Positions 1-10,022 of a DNA stretch of 64,000 nt are shown in pieces. The notes beneath the pieces were generated by a model. It did not search any database. It was not told the origin of the DNA and saw only the letters and a list, made by a program, of their open reading frames with translations. Position 1 is the first letter of the stretch. Every line of letters starts with the position of its first letter. The position numbers and the translations under genes were made by a program. The stretch is from Pseudomonadota bacterium. Lineage in GTDB: Bacteria; Pseudomonadota; Alphaproteobacteria; Acetobacterales; Acetobacteraceae. The stretch spans positions 49,484 through 113,483 of the forward strand of contig JAJZES010000034.1 of NCBI GenBank assembly GCA_021845985.1, given 5' to 3'.

Positions 1-1260
1 CACCATCACCATCGGCAGTTCCTGGCGCACCAGAGCACGCTCAAACGGATTGTCGTCGATGAACACCAGCGCATCCAGGCCGATGTTCAGCTCCTGCGCG
101 ATGGCCCGGATATTGGTCGCCTTGTCGTTCCAGTTGGCGACGAAGGCGGCGATGTCGGCGCGCCGCAGCACCATCTCCGGGTGGCGCGCGAACGGCTCCA
201 GCGCGTTGGCTTCGTCGTTCTTCGAGCACACCGCAAGGATGATGCCGCGACGCGATAATTCGCGCGCGTAATCCTGGAACGCGACATAGGCTTCGCCGAG
301 CGCGCTGCCCTGGCCGAGCACCAGCCCTTCCAGTCCGTCATCGCCGACCACGCCGCCCCAAAGGGTGTTATCGAGGTCGAGCACCAGACATTTGGCCGAG
401 CGGCCCTGTCGCGCGGCGACCAGCCGCATCACCAGCTCGCCGTACATCGGCGCCGCCGCCGGCGAAATCTCCTGCTTGGCGCGGTGCCACAGCGCCGGGT
501 CGTACCATGCCCGTATCCCGTCGGTCGCGGCGCGGGCGCCCATCGCCAGCACATCGACCGCGTCATCTTCGGCGGCCCGTCGCACCGCATCGGTCAGCGC
601 GGCGATGGCGGCGGCGCGCGAGCCGGGCAGCCGCGCCTCGTTGCTGCCGAGCAGCGGCGGATGCACCGGCAGCGGCAACTGCTGGATGATCTGGCAGCCA
701 AAGGCGGCGCGCGCGAGGTGCCAGCACTGGCGCACCCGCGCCACCATCTCGGCCACCGCCGCCGCCGCGCCCGCGGCGTCGAGCCCGACGGAGATGCCGG
801 CGGTCAGGTGATGCGCGTCGAGCGCCAGCAGCACCACGGTCGGCCGGAACGCATGCAGCGGCGACTCGGCGTCGGCCAGTTCCTGCCAGTATTGGCCGTA
901 ATCGTTTTCGTATATGCTGGCATGCAGGCCACGCCGCAGCGCGGCAACGCGAATGCCGCTATGCAAATGAGCCGTTGTACAGGAGCCGAGAATAGCCAGT
1001 CGTACCGGTTTGCCGATCGCCGCGTCCGGCACTGCGTCGCCAATGCTGCGGCGCAGCATTTCGTCAAGAGCATTGGTCTTGATGAAGTCGAGACGTGCAT
1101 TGGCCAGAGCCACACCGGCTTCCCATGCAGCGGACGGTTCCGTGGAAAGTCCGCGCAGGCGGACCCGCCAATCCTGAACCTCCGGCAACCAGTAGAGGGC
1201 CGTCACGCTGGTCAAATCCTCGGATTGTGCCGCCAACTTGAAGCACTCTCTGCGCTGCAT
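1..1260 (-). CDS. FkbH-like HAD-IIIC family protein (5' part; continues past the left edge)
   Basis: The visible 420 codons encode a HAD-superfamily protein of the FkbH type. The HAD nucleophile motif LDLDNTLWGG lies near residue 290, and the family signature VFIDDNPFER comes close to the window edge. The region before the HAD domain (roughly residues 60-250, beginning RLAILGSCTT) looks like the SGNH-hydrolase-like domain of many FkbH proteins. FkbH enzymes load three-carbon units onto carrier proteins in polyketide synthesis, but many relatives sit in glycan or lipid modification loci with unknown substrates. The ATG at 1258-1260 is the chosen start. An in-frame ATG at 1297-1299 would add 13 residues, and neither has a clear ribosome-binding site. 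The C-terminus, where an acetyltransferase-like domain often follows, is not visible. Family assignment is firm; the reaction is unknown. Confidence 0.85.
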   Translation of the reverse strand, partial: MQRRECFKLAAQSEDLTSVTALYWLPEVQDWRVRLRGLSTEPSAAWEAGVALANARLDFIKTNALDEMLRRSIGDAVPDAAIGKPVRLAILGSCTTAHLHSGIRVAALRRGLHASIYENDYGQYWQELADAESPLHAFRPTVVLLALDAHHLTAGISVGLDAAGAAAAVAEMVARVRQCWHLARAAFGCQIIQQLPLPVHPPLLGSNEARLPGSRAAAIAALTDAVRRAAEDDAVDVLAMGARAATDGIRAWYDPALWHRAKQEISPAAAPMYGELVMRLVAARQGRSAKCLVLDLDNTLWGGVVGDDGLEGLVLGQGSALGEAYVAFQDYARELSRRGIILAVCSKNDEANALEPFARHPEMVLRRADIAAFVANWNDKATNIRAIAQELNIGLDALVFIDDNPFERALVRQELPMVMV

Positions 1261-1614
1261 TGCAACCACGGTTGCACCGCGACATTGAATCGCCGCCATC
1301 GGCGCCCAGGCACAACGTCCCTGCCCGGCTGTCCGGTTTCACCGCCATTCGGCCTCGCGCCGGCCACCATGTCACACCCTTGTCAACAACCAAACATGAA
1401 CGATATCGCCGGGTGTGGACCAACGACTCACCGCTGTTCGGCTTGCAGGGCGCGCGCCGCGCGCCTTGCGGCCGTCCCTGACCCAGCATAATAGAGAGAC
1501 GTACAGAATGCCGATTCGGCTATGAGTTGACGCTGTCGTTCTTCGTCGCCGTCCAACGTTTGGCGCGCCGATGCCCTCCGGCCTGACGCCGCTTTCGGAT
1601 TCCATTAACCAATA
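1261..1614. other. Gene-free interval between divergent genes
   Basis: About 350 bases separate the two divergent starts. A CATAAT hexamer at 1487-1492 could be a -10 element for the rightward gene, but the upstream TTGCGG at 1466-1471 is only 15 bases away, so the promoter call is weak. A GC-rich inverted repeat (GCGCGC arms) lies at about 1450-1465. No RNA gene or convincing operator was seen. Confidence 0.3.
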
Positions 1615-2820
1615 GTGAGCATTGGTATCGATCTCCAACACATGAGCGGCGCTGACACAGACCTGATCGTCAATTTCGGCACCAGGGGCACTTCGGCGGT
1701 TGGCATCGATGGCATGCTGGTTGCCGGCTGGTCCACCCCCGAGGCCGACGAGACCTGGACGGTCGGTCGGGAAAGCGTGCTGATGCTGCCGGCGCCGACG
1801 CGCCCGGCGAGCTATGTGCTGGTGCTCAACCTGCGTCCGCTGGTGGCCGAGGGCAAACTCGCGGCGCAGCGGCTGCGCGTCAGCGCCAACGGCAGCGAGG
1901 TCAGCAGCTTTCGCATCGACCGGCGCACGCTGCGCACCTGCGTCATTCCGTGGTCGGTGATCGCCGGGGCGCCGGCCCTGCGGCTGACGCTGCTGCTGCC
2001 GGACGCCGCCCGGCCGGCCGAGCTCGGGCTGAACCAGGATCACCGCCAGCTCGGCATCGCACTCAGCCGGCTGCGCCTCTACCCCGACCTCTACGAGGCG
2101 TGGCAGGACGACACCGCGCTCAGCGGCGATGAGCCGGTGTCCATCGACATGGCCAGCGTCACCGCCGCCGAGCAAGTGCCGCTCGCCGATCTGATGCTGA
2201 AATTCGAGAGTCTCGGGCAAAACTGCGAGTTCGGTCTGGTGCAGCGCCAGTGCCAGGCCGAGCCGCTCAGCCTGCTGCGCTTCTCCTCGACGCCGCTGCC
2301 CCGGCTGCTTGATGCGCTCGATGCCCGCTTCGCCGGCATGGGCGCGCCGGAGGCGACCAATGTCGTGCTGTCGTCCAACGGCCGCGAATACATGGTCAAC
2401 GACAGCCGCTTTGGCTTCGTCTATCACGCCTGGGTCAATGCCGGCGAGATGTCCCCCGAGGAGCTGCAGCGGCGCGAGGCGCGGCGCATCCCGTTCCTCG
2501 TCCGCAAGCTGCTGGAGGACCTTGAGGCGGGCGAAAAGATCTTCGTCTTCAAGGGAATGGGCGCGGTCGCCGAGGAGGAGGTGTTTCCCCTGGCGATGGC
2601 CATCCGCCGCTATGGGCCGAATACGCTGTTGGTGATCACGCTGAGCGATGCCGCGCATCGCGGCGGCACGGTGGAGGCGCGGTCGCCGGGCTTCATGATC
2701 GGCTATATAGACCGCTTCGCGCCGGGCGACGACGCGCAGGATTTCCTGCTGGGCCAATGGGTGCGGATCTGCCGCGACGCCTGGCGCCTGCGCCTCGCCG
2801 CGCGCGGGATGCGGCGGTAG
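1615..2820 (+). CDS. Conserved protein of unknown function (putative glycan-locus protein)
   Basis: This 401-residue protein is not assigned to a characterised family. Residues 1-170 read as alternating beta strands, like a carbohydrate-binding or jelly-roll module. From about residue 195 comes a second region starting LMLKFESLGQNCEFGLVQR and running to the end. I recall this signature from uncharacterised proteins in polysaccharide or FkbM-methyltransferase loci of alphaproteobacteria, but no reaction is known. No signal peptide or membrane segment is seen. The reading frame opens with GTG at 1615; an ATG at 1642 is an equally plausible start, and neither has a good Shine-Dalgarno. It is divergent from the FkbH-like gene, which fits a surface-glycan or secondary-metabolite context, but that link is inference. 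Confidence 0.6.
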   Translation: MSIGIDLQHMSGADTDLIVNFGTRGTSAVGIDGMLVAGWSTPEADETWTVGRESVLMLPAPTRPASYVLVLNLRPLVAEGKLAAQRLRVSANGSEVSSFRIDRRTLRTCVIPWSVIAGAPALRLTLLLPDAARPAELGLNQDHRQLGIALSRLRLYPDLYEAWQDDTALSGDEPVSIDMASVTAAEQVPLADLMLKFESLGQNCEFGLVQRQCQAEPLSLLRFSSTPLPRLLDALDARFAGMGAPEATNVVLSSNGREYMVNDSRFGFVYHAWVNAGEMSPEELQRREARRIPFLVRKLLEDLEAGEKIFVFKGMGAVAEEEVFPLAMAIRRYGPNTLLVITLSDAAHRGGTVEARSPGFMIGYIDRFAPGDDAQDFLLGQWVRICRDAWRLRLAARGMRR

Positions 2821-2832
2821 CCGGACGCCGGC

Positions 2833-2846
2833 TTGATCTAGATCAA
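2833..2846. promoter_or_regulatory. FNR/FixK-type box upstream of hemN
   Basis: TTGATCTAGATCAA is a perfect match to the TTGAT-N4-ATCAA site bound by FNR/FixK/CRP-family anaerobic regulators. Its centre (2839.5) is 42 bases before the hemN ATG. If it works at the usual class II position (-41.5), transcription would begin at about 2881, beside the ATG. CATAGT at 2868-2873 is a suitable -10 element (four of six consensus bases). The site predicts low-oxygen activation of hemN and probably of bchE and bchJ behind it. Confidence 0.85.
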
Positions 2847-2881
2847 TGGGTGGTCGGTACGGAGTGTCATAGTTTGTTGAC

Positions 2882-4240
2882 ATGACCGATGCAGAACTCA
2901 TTGCGCGCTACGATGGTCGGGTGCCGCGCTATACCAGCTATCCGACCGCGCCGCATTTCACCCCGGCGGTTGGGCCGGATCGCTACGCCGCGTGGCTGGG
3001 ACAACTGCCGGCGGGGCTGCCGCTGTCGCTTTACCTGCATGTGCCGTTTTGTGAGCGGCTGTGTTTGTATTGCGGCTGCAACACCGGGGTTGTTCGCCAT
3101 GCGGCGCCGCGCCGGGCTTATGCGGCGCTGCTGGAGCGTGAGTTGCGGCTGGTCGCCGGGCGGGTCGGGCGGCGGCGGGTCAGTCATGTGCACTGGGGCG
3201 GCGGCACGCCGACGACGCTGCCGGCCGATTGCCTGACCGATGTGATGGCGCTGATCCGCGACCTGTTCGATCTGACGCCAGATGCCGAGATCGCGATTGA
3301 ACTGGACCCGACGGCGCTGCCGGCCGACCGGCTGGCGGCGCTGGCGGCAATGGGGGTGACGCGGGTCAGTCTCGGGGTGCAGGATCTCGACCCGGCGGTG
3401 CAGGCGGCGATCGGGCGGATCCAGTCCTATGAGGTGACGGAGGCCTGCGCGCAGGCGGTGCGCGGCATTGGCGTGAGCGCGATCAATCTCGATCTGATCT
3501 ATGGCCTGCCGCTGCAGACCGAGCAGAGCGTGGCCGAGACGGCGCGCCGGGCGCTGCGGCTGGAGGCCGGGCGGGTTGCCGTGTTCGGCTATGCCCATGT
3601 GCCCTGGATGAAGCGGCATCAGGCGCTGATCCCCGAGGCGACATTGCCCGGGCCGCAGGCACGCTTCGACCAGCGCGCCGCGATCGGCCGGGTGTTGGAA
3701 GAAGAAGGCGGTTATCTACCGGTCGGACTCGACCACTATGCCCGTCCCGACGATGCGCTGGCAGAGGCGGCGCAGGGTCGCCGACTGCACCGCAGTTTTC
3801 AGGGCTACACCACCGACGCGGCGCCGGCGCTGATCGGCATCGGCGCCAGCGCGATTGGCTGCCTGCCGCAAGGCTACGTGCAGAATGCGACGGCTGTGCC
3901 GGACTATGCCGCGGCGATCCGCGCCGGGCATGCGGCGACGGCGCGGGGGATTGCGCTGTCGGCGGACGATCGGCTGCGGCGCGCGGTGATCGAGCAGGTG
4001 ATGTGCGATCTGCGCGCCGATTTGCCCGATCTGGCGCGCGCCCATCAGGCCGATCCGGCGCCGCTGCTGGCGGCGGCGGCATCGCTCGCCTCGTTCGAGC
4101 GTGACGGGCTGGTCCGCCGCGATGGCGGCCTTGTCCAGGTGACCGAAATCGGCCGGCCGTTCGTGCGCAATGTCGCCGCAGTGTTCGACGCCTACCTCAA
4201 CAAAAACGACACCAGACCGCGCCACGCCCAGGCGGTGTGA
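2882..4240 (+). CDS. hemN: Oxygen-independent coproporphyrinogen III dehydrogenase HemN
   Basis: This radical SAM enzyme converts coproporphyrinogen III to protoporphyrinogen IX without oxygen, in the cytoplasm, for haem and bacteriochlorophyll. Its 452 residues match the family length. The SAM-cluster motif is C57-x3-C61-x2-C64, with the extra C66 typical of HemN. The N-terminal [12 protein letters not shown] block is also diagnostic. The ATG at 2882 puts this block at the position found in relatives and has no Shine-Dalgarno in front of it. Together with the FNR-box geometry, this suggests a leaderless or nearly leaderless mRNA. bchE follows 22 bases downstream, so co-transcription is likely. 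Confidence 0.95.
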   Translation: MTDAELIARYDGRVPRYTSYPTAPHFTPAVGPDRYAAWLGQLPAGLPLSLYLHVPFCERLCLYCGCNTGVVRHAAPRRAYAALLERELRLVAGRVGRRRVSHVHWGGGTPTTLPADCLTDVMALIRDLFDLTPDAEIAIELDPTALPADRLAALAAMGVTRVSLGVQDLDPAVQAAIGRIQSYEVTEACAQAVRGIGVSAINLDLIYGLPLQTEQSVAETARRALRLEAGRVAVFGYAHVPWMKRHQALIPEATLPGPQARFDQRAAIGRVLEEEGGYLPVGLDHYARPDDALAEAAQGRRLHRSFQGYTTDAAPALIGIGASAIGCLPQGYVQNATAVPDYAAAIRAGHAATARGIALSADDRLRRAVIEQVMCDLRADLPDLARAHQADPAPLLAAAASLASFERDGLVRRDGGLVQVTEIGRPFVRNVAAVFDAYLNKNDTRPRHAQAV

Positions 4241-4262
4241 GCGGCTCAGGGAGCGAACGACA

Positions 4263-5897
4263 ATGCGCATTCTCCTGATCCATCCGAACTATCATTCCGG
4301 CGGGGCGGAGATTGCCGGCAACTGGCCGCCGGCCTGGGCGGCGTATCTGGCGGGGTCGTTGAGGACGGCAGGCTATAACGACATACGCTTCATCGATGCG
4401 ATGACCGATGATCTGACCGACGCGCAGTTGCGCGATCTGCTGGCCGCCGAGCGGCCCGACATCATCGGCGCGACGGCGATCACGCCCTCGATCTACAAGG
4501 CGGAGCGGGCGCTGCAGATCGCCAAGGAGCTGCACCCGAACGCGATCACCGTGTTGGGCGGCATTCACGCCACCTTCATGTATCAGCAGGTGCTGAGCGA
4601 GGCGCCGTGGATCGATGTCATCGTGCGCGGCGAGGGCGAGGAAATCCTCATCGACCTGGTCAATAGCATCGCGGCGGACGGCTGGCCGGCGGATCGGCAC
4701 CAGATCAAGGGGCTGGCGTTCAGCGAGAGCGACGGCGAGACCACCAGGATCGTCGCCACGGCGGCGGCGGCGACGGTGAAGGACCTCGACGCGATCAGTC
4801 CGGATTGGGGGATTTTGCAGTGGGACAAGTACAAATATATTCCGCTCAATTGCCGGGTGGCGATTCCGAACATGGCGCGCGGGTGCCCGTTCACCTGCTC
4901 GTTCTGTTCGCAGTGGAAGTTCTGGCGTGATTATCGGGTGCGCAATCCAAAGAAAGTGGTCGATGAAATCCAGACGCTGTACGAACGCTACGACGTGCGG
5001 TTTTTCATCCTCGCTGACGAAGAGCCGACGATCAACCGCAAGAAATTCATTCAGTTTTGCGAAGAGCTTATCGCCCGCGGGCTGAACAAAAAACTCGCCT
5101 GGGGCATCAACACACGGGTCACCGATATTCTGCGGGATGCGGACTATCTGGCGCTGTATCGGCGCGCCGGGCTGCTGCATGTGTCACTGGGCACCGAAGC
5201 GGCGGCGCAGATGAAGCTTGACCGCTTCAACAAGGAAACCAAGGTCAGCGACAACAAGCGCGCGATCCAGTTGCTGCGCGAGGCGGGGATCGTTGTCGAG
5301 GCGCAGTTCATCGTCGGGTTGGAGAACGAGACGCCGGAGACGCTGGAAGAGACCTATCAGATGGCGCTCGACTGGAAGCCGGATCTGGCCAACTGGTCGA
5401 TGTACACGCCCTGGCCGTTTACCCAGTTGTTTCAGGAACTGAGCGACAAAATCGAGGTGTTCGATTTCGAGAAATACAATTTCGTCACGCCGATCATGCG
5501 GCCCGAGGCGATGGACCGGGCCGAACTGCTCGATCGGGTGATGAACAATTATCGCCGGTTTTATATGCGCAAGGCGCTTCTGTCGTATCCCTGGTCGGGT
5601 ACCGGCCAGCGCCGGCGCTATCTGCTCGGCTGCCTCAAAGCGTTTCTCAAATCGGGGTTCGAGCGCAAATTCTACGATCTCGGCAAGGTCGGCTACTGGG
5701 GGCCGCAGTCAAAGAAGAAGGTCGATTTCCATTTCGACTCCAGCCGGCGCGCGGCACCGGCGCAGATGGCCGATTGGACGGCCAGCGCCGACCGAACGCG
5801 CAAAGCCAAGGCGCAGGCACCGACGATGACGGCGTGCGGCGGGCGTGAACATTGGCCGGACCCACCGCCGGTCGTGCATGACCACCCGCACCCGTGA
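4263..5897 (+). CDS. bchE: Anaerobic Mg-protoporphyrin IX monomethyl ester cyclase BchE
   Basis: BchE is the cobalamin-dependent radical SAM enzyme that forms the isocyclic ring of bacteriochlorophyll, with the added oxygen coming from water. The 544 residues start with the diagnostic [20 protein letters not shown] block. A B12-binding-type domain spans about residues 1-160, and the radical SAM motif is C208-x3-C212-x2-C215. A conserved block around residues 475-490 ([15 protein letters not shown]) also fits the family. An AGGGAG ribosome-binding site lies 9 bases before the ATG. Residues after about 490 are proline- and charge-rich and probably variable. No oxygen-dependent cyclase (AcsF) gene is in the window. 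With hemN in front and bchJ behind, this forms an oxygen-repressed pigment module and shows that the host can make bacteriochlorophyll. Confidence 0.95.
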   Translation: MRILLIHPNYHSGGAEIAGNWPPAWAAYLAGSLRTAGYNDIRFIDAMTDDLTDAQLRDLLAAERPDIIGATAITPSIYKAERALQIAKELHPNAITVLGGIHATFMYQQVLSEAPWIDVIVRGEGEEILIDLVNSIAADGWPADRHQIKGLAFSESDGETTRIVATAAAATVKDLDAISPDWGILQWDKYKYIPLNCRVAIPNMARGCPFTCSFCSQWKFWRDYRVRNPKKVVDEIQTLYERYDVRFFILADEEPTINRKKFIQFCEELIARGLNKKLAWGINTRVTDILRDADYLALYRRAGLLHVSLGTEAAAQMKLDRFNKETKVSDNKRAIQLLREAGIVVEAQFIVGLENETPETLEETYQMALDWKPDLANWSMYTPWPFTQLFQELSDKIEVFDFEKYNFVTPIMRPEAMDRAELLDRVMNNYRRFYMRKALLSYPWSGTGQRRRYLLGCLKAFLKSGFERKFYDLGKVGYWGPQSKKKVDFHFDSSRRAAPAQMADWTASADRTRKAKAQAPTMTACGGREHWPDPPPVVHDHPHP

Positions 5898-6543
5898 GCG
5901 CCCGCAGATGCGGCGCGACGCGGCGGCACGGGCCGGGAAGATCGGGCCGAATGCGGTGATCCAACTGGTCGAGGCGCTGCGGGCGGCGGGGCTGGAGCAG
6001 GCCATGGCGCCGGTGTTTGCCGCGGTCGGCGCAACCGCATGGCTGGCGGCGCCGCCGGCGGCGATGGTAGATGCGGCCAAGGTGGGGCGTTTGCACCATG
6101 CGGTGCGCGCCAGCCTGCCGCTGGCCGCTTCGGCCTCGGTGATGGCCGATGCCGGGCTGCGGACGGCGGATTATCTGCTGGCGGCGCGTATCCCCGGGGC
6201 GGTGCAATGGCTGCTGAAGCGCCTTCCGGCGCGGCTCGCGGCGCGCCTGCTGGTTGCCGCGATCCGCGCGCATGCCTGGACTTTCGCCGGATCGGGGCGG
6301 TTTTCCGCCGCCGCCGGATCGCCGACGCGGCTCGAATTGACCGACAACCCGCTATGCGCCGGGGAGCACGCGCGGGCGCCGGTTTGCCGCTGGCACGCGG
6401 CGGTGTTCGAGCGGCTGTTTCAGGTGCTGGTGTCGCCCCGGGCGCAGGCGATCGAGACCTCCTGTGCGGCGTGCGGCGATGCCTGCTGCCGCTTTGTGCT
6501 GACCTGGCGGCCGGGGGAGGCGCGGCGCCTGGTGGCCGCATGA
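5878..6543 (+). CDS. bchJ: BchJ, V4R-domain bacteriochlorophyll synthesis protein
   Basis: The 221-residue protein carries the V4R (4-vinyl reductase) small-molecule-binding fold, with the cysteine-rich C-terminal block [12 protein letters not shown] typical of the family. BchJ was first called the 8-vinyl reductase, but established work assigns that activity to BciA/BciB. BchJ is now thought to assist substrate delivery or Mg-protoporphyrin metabolism. The start at 5878 overlaps the end of bchE by 20 bases, indicating translational coupling. An upstream in-frame GTG at 5845 and an internal ATG at 5908 are alternatives. The family and location fit well; the biochemical role is unsettled. Confidence 0.85.
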   Translation: MTTRTRERPQMRRDAAARAGKIGPNAVIQLVEALRAAGLEQAMAPVFAAVGATAWLAAPPAAMVDAAKVGRLHHAVRASLPLAASASVMADAGLRTADYLLAARIPGAVQWLLKRLPARLAARLLVAAIRAHAWTFAGSGRFSAAAGSPTRLELTDNPLCAGEHARAPVCRWHAAVFERLFQVLVSPRAQAIETSCAACGDACCRFVLTWRPGEARRLVAA

Positions 6544-6571
6544 CATCCGCGGCGACGGCGCCGGCAGCGGC

Positions 6572-7039
6572 TCACGTCAGCGCCGCCGCCGCCTGCATGA
6601 CATCCGCGGCGTGGCCGTCCACCTTCACCTTGGGCCACACCCGCGCCACTTTGCCGGCGGCGTCGATCAGGAAGGTGCTGCGCTCCATGCCCATGTAGGT
6701 CTTGCCGTACATGGATTTCTGCACCCAGACGCCGTACGCCTCGGCTACCGCCGTTGCCGCGTCCGAGGCGAGCGGAAACTTCAGTCCGAACTTCTCGGCG
6801 AATTTCTCAATCGGCTTGATTTTATCCTTGGACACGCCGATCACCTCGATCCCGGCATGGGCAAGCTGCGGCAGCGCCTCCTGAAAGGCGCAGGCTTCGC
6901 GGGTGCAGCCGGGGGTGTCGGCCCTGGGGTAAAAATACAGCACGAACGGCCGCCCCTGCAGTCCGGCGAGACTGACCGTGCGGCCGAAACTCGCCGGCAT
7001 GACGAAATCCGGCGCCGCATCCCCGACGTTCAGGCTCAT
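6572..7039 (-). CDS. bcp: Thioredoxin-dependent peroxiredoxin (BCP/PrxQ)
   Basis: This 155-residue cytoplasmic peroxidase reduces hydrogen peroxide and organic hydroperoxides using thioredoxin. The peroxidatic cysteine C45 and resolving cysteine C50 are both in the motif TPGCTREAC, the atypical 2-Cys arrangement of BCP. The first four bases of its ATG overlap the end of glnE (ATGA), so the two genes are translationally coupled. The length and full domain match the family. It converges with bchJ, leaving only 28 bases between the two stop codons. Confidence 0.95.
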   Translation of the reverse strand: MSLNVGDAAPDFVMPASFGRTVSLAGLQGRPFVLYFYPRADTPGCTREACAFQEALPQLAHAGIEVIGVSKDKIKPIEKFAEKFGLKFPLASDAATAVAEAYGVWVQKSMYGKTYMGMERSTFLIDAAGKVARVWPKVKVDGHAADVMQAAAALT

Positions 7040-9960
7040 GTCTCGATCTCCCCCACCAGCCGTACGAAGGCGTCGCGCATCGCGTCGGCCATCGCGTCCA
7101 AGGTGGCGCGCAACGCCGGCAGGTCAACCGCCGCGATCCCCGCCGCCGCCGCCGCGCGCAGCAGCGCCGCCGCGGCGGCATCCGACACCACATCGACCGG
7201 CGCCCTGCCCTCGGTCAGCCGCAGCATTCCCTGCACCGCGCGCCAGGCGCGATCGGCGCCGATCAGCCGCGCCGCATCGGCCGGCGCGAGCAGCCCGGCA
7301 TCGCGCAGCCGCGCCAGTGCCGTGCGCGTCGTCGGGTGCGGCATGTCGGGATGCCCGGCGGCGTGGGCAAGCTGCAGCGCCTGGGCGATGAACTCGACCT
7401 CCATGCCGCCGCCCACCCGATGCTTGACATCCCAGCGGGCTTTGGCCGGCAATTCGCGGGCCAGACGGCTGCGCATGGCGGCGACATCGGCCAGCACCCG
7501 CGCCGACGGCCCGGCGGCGGCGATGGCGGCGCGGATCGCCGCCTCAACCCGCTGGCGCAGCGCCCGCGGCCCGGCGACCACCCGGGCGCGGGTCAGCGCC
7601 ATCCGCTCCCAGGTCCAGGCGCCGCCGCCGGCGTGGTAGAAGCTGAACGCGGCCAGCGACACCGCCACCGGGCCTTTGTTGCCGGACGGCCGCAGCCGCA
7701 TATCGACGGCATACATCGGCCCCTCGGCGTCGGCCGCGGTGAGCGCGGCGATGAAGGCATGCACGGCGCGGATGAAATACTGGCTGGCCGGCAACGGGCG
7801 CCCGCCGACGCTCTCGATCACCGCCGCCGGATGGTCATAAATCAGCATCAGGTCGAGATCGGAGCCGACCATCATTTCGCGTCCGCCGGCCTTGCCCATG
7901 GCGACGACGACGAGGCCGCCGCCGCGCACCCGGCCGAAGCGGGTGGCGAAATCGGCGAGCACGCGGGTCAGCAGCGCGGCCATCGCGGCATCCGCCAGAT
8001 CGGCCCGCCGCGCCCCCGCCGTATCGGCGTCGATGCGCCCCTCCAGCGTCGCCACGCTGATGGCGAAATCCGCCTCGCGCACGCTGCGGCGGATGATGGC
8101 GATGGCGTCCTCCAGCGTCCGCGCGTCATGCAGGCGGCGGCGCAGGACGCGGGCATGATCGGGACTGGCCTCGGGCGTCAGCAGCCCCTCCAGCGCCCCC
8201 GGCGTGCGCGCCAGATGCTCGGCCAGCGGGCCGGCAGCGCCGAGCACCGCGGCGATCCGCTCCAGCAGCGCCGGGTTGCGCTCAAACAGCGACAGCAGCG
8301 CCACCCCGGCCGGCAGCCGCGCCAGCAGCAGGTCGAAGCGGGCAAACGCCGCATCCGGCTGGCGCTGGTGCGCCAGCGCCTGCAGCAGCGCCGGCAGCAT
8401 CTGCCCGAGCAGTTCGCGCGCCCGCGCCGAGCGCAGCGCCCGCAGCCGCCCGGCCTGCCAGGCCTGCACCGAGGCGACCACCGCCGCCGGCGTGGCAAAG
8501 CCCATGCGCCGCAGCGCCGCCAGCGTCTCCGGCGGTGCCTCACCGGCGCCGGAGAAGTCGAGCCCGCCGGTCGCCTCGGCCGGCACGGTTGCGAACACCT
8601 CGCCATAGCCGCGCTGCACCCGCTCGAAATGGCGCAGCAGCCGGGCGGCGAAGGCCGGCGCGTCGGCCTCGCCCATGAACAGCGCGAACCCCGCCAGCGC
8701 CGCGTCCTGCTCTGGCAGGCTGTGCGTCTGCCGGTCCGCCACCATCTGTAACCGGTGTTCGACGCGGCGGAGGAAACGATAGGCAGCGGCAAGACCGCCG
8801 GCGACGCGGCGCGGCAGGTGGCCGGCGCGCACCAGCAGGCGCAGCGCGTCCAGCGTCGCCGGGCTGCGCAGCTCGGGGTCGCGGCCGCCCCAGACGAGCT
8901 GGAGGGTCTGCGCCAGGAACTCGATCTCGCGGATGCCGCCCTGACCGAGCTTGACATCGTGCCCGGCGATGCGGCGCAGCGGCGCGCTGCCGGCGGCCAG
9001 CGCGGTGCGCTTGTGCGCGTCGATCCGCCGCTTCATCGCCTGAATATCGGCGACCGCGGCGAAGTCGAGATGGCGGCGCCAGACGAACGGGCGGATGGCC
9101 TCAAGGAAGGCGGCGCCGGCGGCAACGTCCCCGGCCACCGGACGCGCCTTGAGCATGGCGGCGCGTTCCCAGTTCTGGCCCATGCTTTCGTAATAGGCTA
9201 TGGCCGCCGGCAGCGCGATCGAAGGGGGGGTCGCGGCCGGGTCGGGGCGCAGCCGCAGATCGACGCGGAAGACGTATCCATCGGCATCGCGCGCCTCCAT
9301 CAGCCCGACCAGACCGCGCGCCAGACGTGTAAAAAAGGCTCCGGCATCCTCCGCCGCACAGAGGCCCGCATCCGGATCGTGCAGCAGTATCAGATCGACA
9401 TCGCTGGAATAATTCAGCTCCCGCGCCCCGAGCTTGCCCATGCCGAGCACGATCAGGCCGCTGGCCCGTGCCGGGTCGTCGGGATGCGGCAGGACGATTT
9501 CCCCGGCATCGTGCCCTTCGTGCAACAGGTGGCGGACGGCACAGCCGAGCGTCGCCTCGGCCAGATCGGACAGCGCCGCCACCACCTGCTCCAGCCGCCA
9601 CAGGCCGCCGATATCGGCGACCGCGACGGCCAGCGCCACCGCGCGCTTGGCCCGGCGCAGACCGGCCGCCACCTCGGCCCGCCGGGCGGTGAGGGCCAGC
9701 GCGGCGAGCTCGGCCAGCGCCGCCCGCACCACCGCATCGGCGCCCTGGCGCACCACCGCGATCAGCGTCGCCGGTTCGCGCAAGGCAAGGTCGGCGAGAT
9801 AGGGCGCGTTGCCGCCGAGCGCGTCGAGCAACCGGAGCGGCACCTCGCCGGCCGGATCGAACGGGGCGAAACGCTCCGCCAGCCGCCCCGCCGCAGCGCT
9901 GTCGGCGGGCAACGGCCAAGCGCGGGGTCCAGAGTCGGGTGCAGAGTCGGGCGCGGTCAT
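7036..9960 (-). CDS. glnE: Bifunctional glutamine synthetase adenylyltransferase/deadenylase GlnE
   Basis: GlnE attaches AMP to, and removes it from, glutamine synthetase according to nitrogen status, under PII control. The 974-residue protein has two nucleotidyltransferase domains. The N-terminal deadenylylating half contains GMGKLGARELNYSSDVDL near residue 170. The C-terminal adenylylating half contains AMGKAGGREMMVGSDLDL near residue 695. Both retain the G-S-x-D-x-D metal-binding residues. GlnE usually ends with a helical region, which is present here. The ATG at 9960 is divergent from the AsmA-like gene, and bcp follows in an overlapping operon. Confidence 0.95.
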   Translation of the reverse strand: MTAPDSAPDSGPRAWPLPADSAAAGRLAERFAPFDPAGEVPLRLLDALGGNAPYLADLALREPATLIAVVRQGADAVVRAALAELAALALTARRAEVAAGLRRAKRAVALAVAVADIGGLWRLEQVVAALSDLAEATLGCAVRHLLHEGHDAGEIVLPHPDDPARASGLIVLGMGKLGARELNYSSDVDLILLHDPDAGLCAAEDAGAFFTRLARGLVGLMEARDADGYVFRVDLRLRPDPAATPPSIALPAAIAYYESMGQNWERAAMLKARPVAGDVAAGAAFLEAIRPFVWRRHLDFAAVADIQAMKRRIDAHKRTALAAGSAPLRRIAGHDVKLGQGGIREIEFLAQTLQLVWGGRDPELRSPATLDALRLLVRAGHLPRRVAGGLAAAYRFLRRVEHRLQMVADRQTHSLPEQDAALAGFALFMGEADAPAFAARLLRHFERVQRGYGEVFATVPAEATGGLDFSGAGEAPPETLAALRRMGFATPAAVVASVQAWQAGRLRALRSARARELLGQMLPALLQALAHQRQPDAAFARFDLLLARLPAGVALLSLFERNPALLERIAAVLGAAGPLAEHLARTPGALEGLLTPEASPDHARVLRRRLHDARTLEDAIAIIRRSVREADFAISVATLEGRIDADTAGARRADLADAAMAALLTRVLADFATRFGRVRGGGLVVVAMGKAGGREMMVGSDLDLMLIYDHPAAVIESVGGRPLPASQYFIRAVHAFIAALTAADAEGPMYAVDMRLRPSGNKGPVAVSLAAFSFYHAGGGAWTWERMALTRARVVAGPRALRQRVEAAIRAAIAAAGPSARVLADVAAMRSRLARELPAKARWDVKHRVGGGMEVEFIAQALQLAHAAGHPDMPHPTTRTALARLRDAGLLAPADAARLIGADRAWRAVQGMLRLTEGRAPVDVVSDAAAAALLRAAAAAGIAAVDLPALRATLDAMADAMRDAFVRLVGEIET

Positions 9961-10022
9961 GCCCCGGCAGGCTGCCGGTGAGCCGCCTCATCGGTCAAGC
10001 CGCCCGCCACGGCGGACGCCTG

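Noticed and set aside
9939..10022. Upstream GTG start for the AsmA-like protein
   Set aside because: It would overlap the divergent glnE start and add residues before the membrane helix that do not look like a signal. The ATG at 10023 is more consistent.
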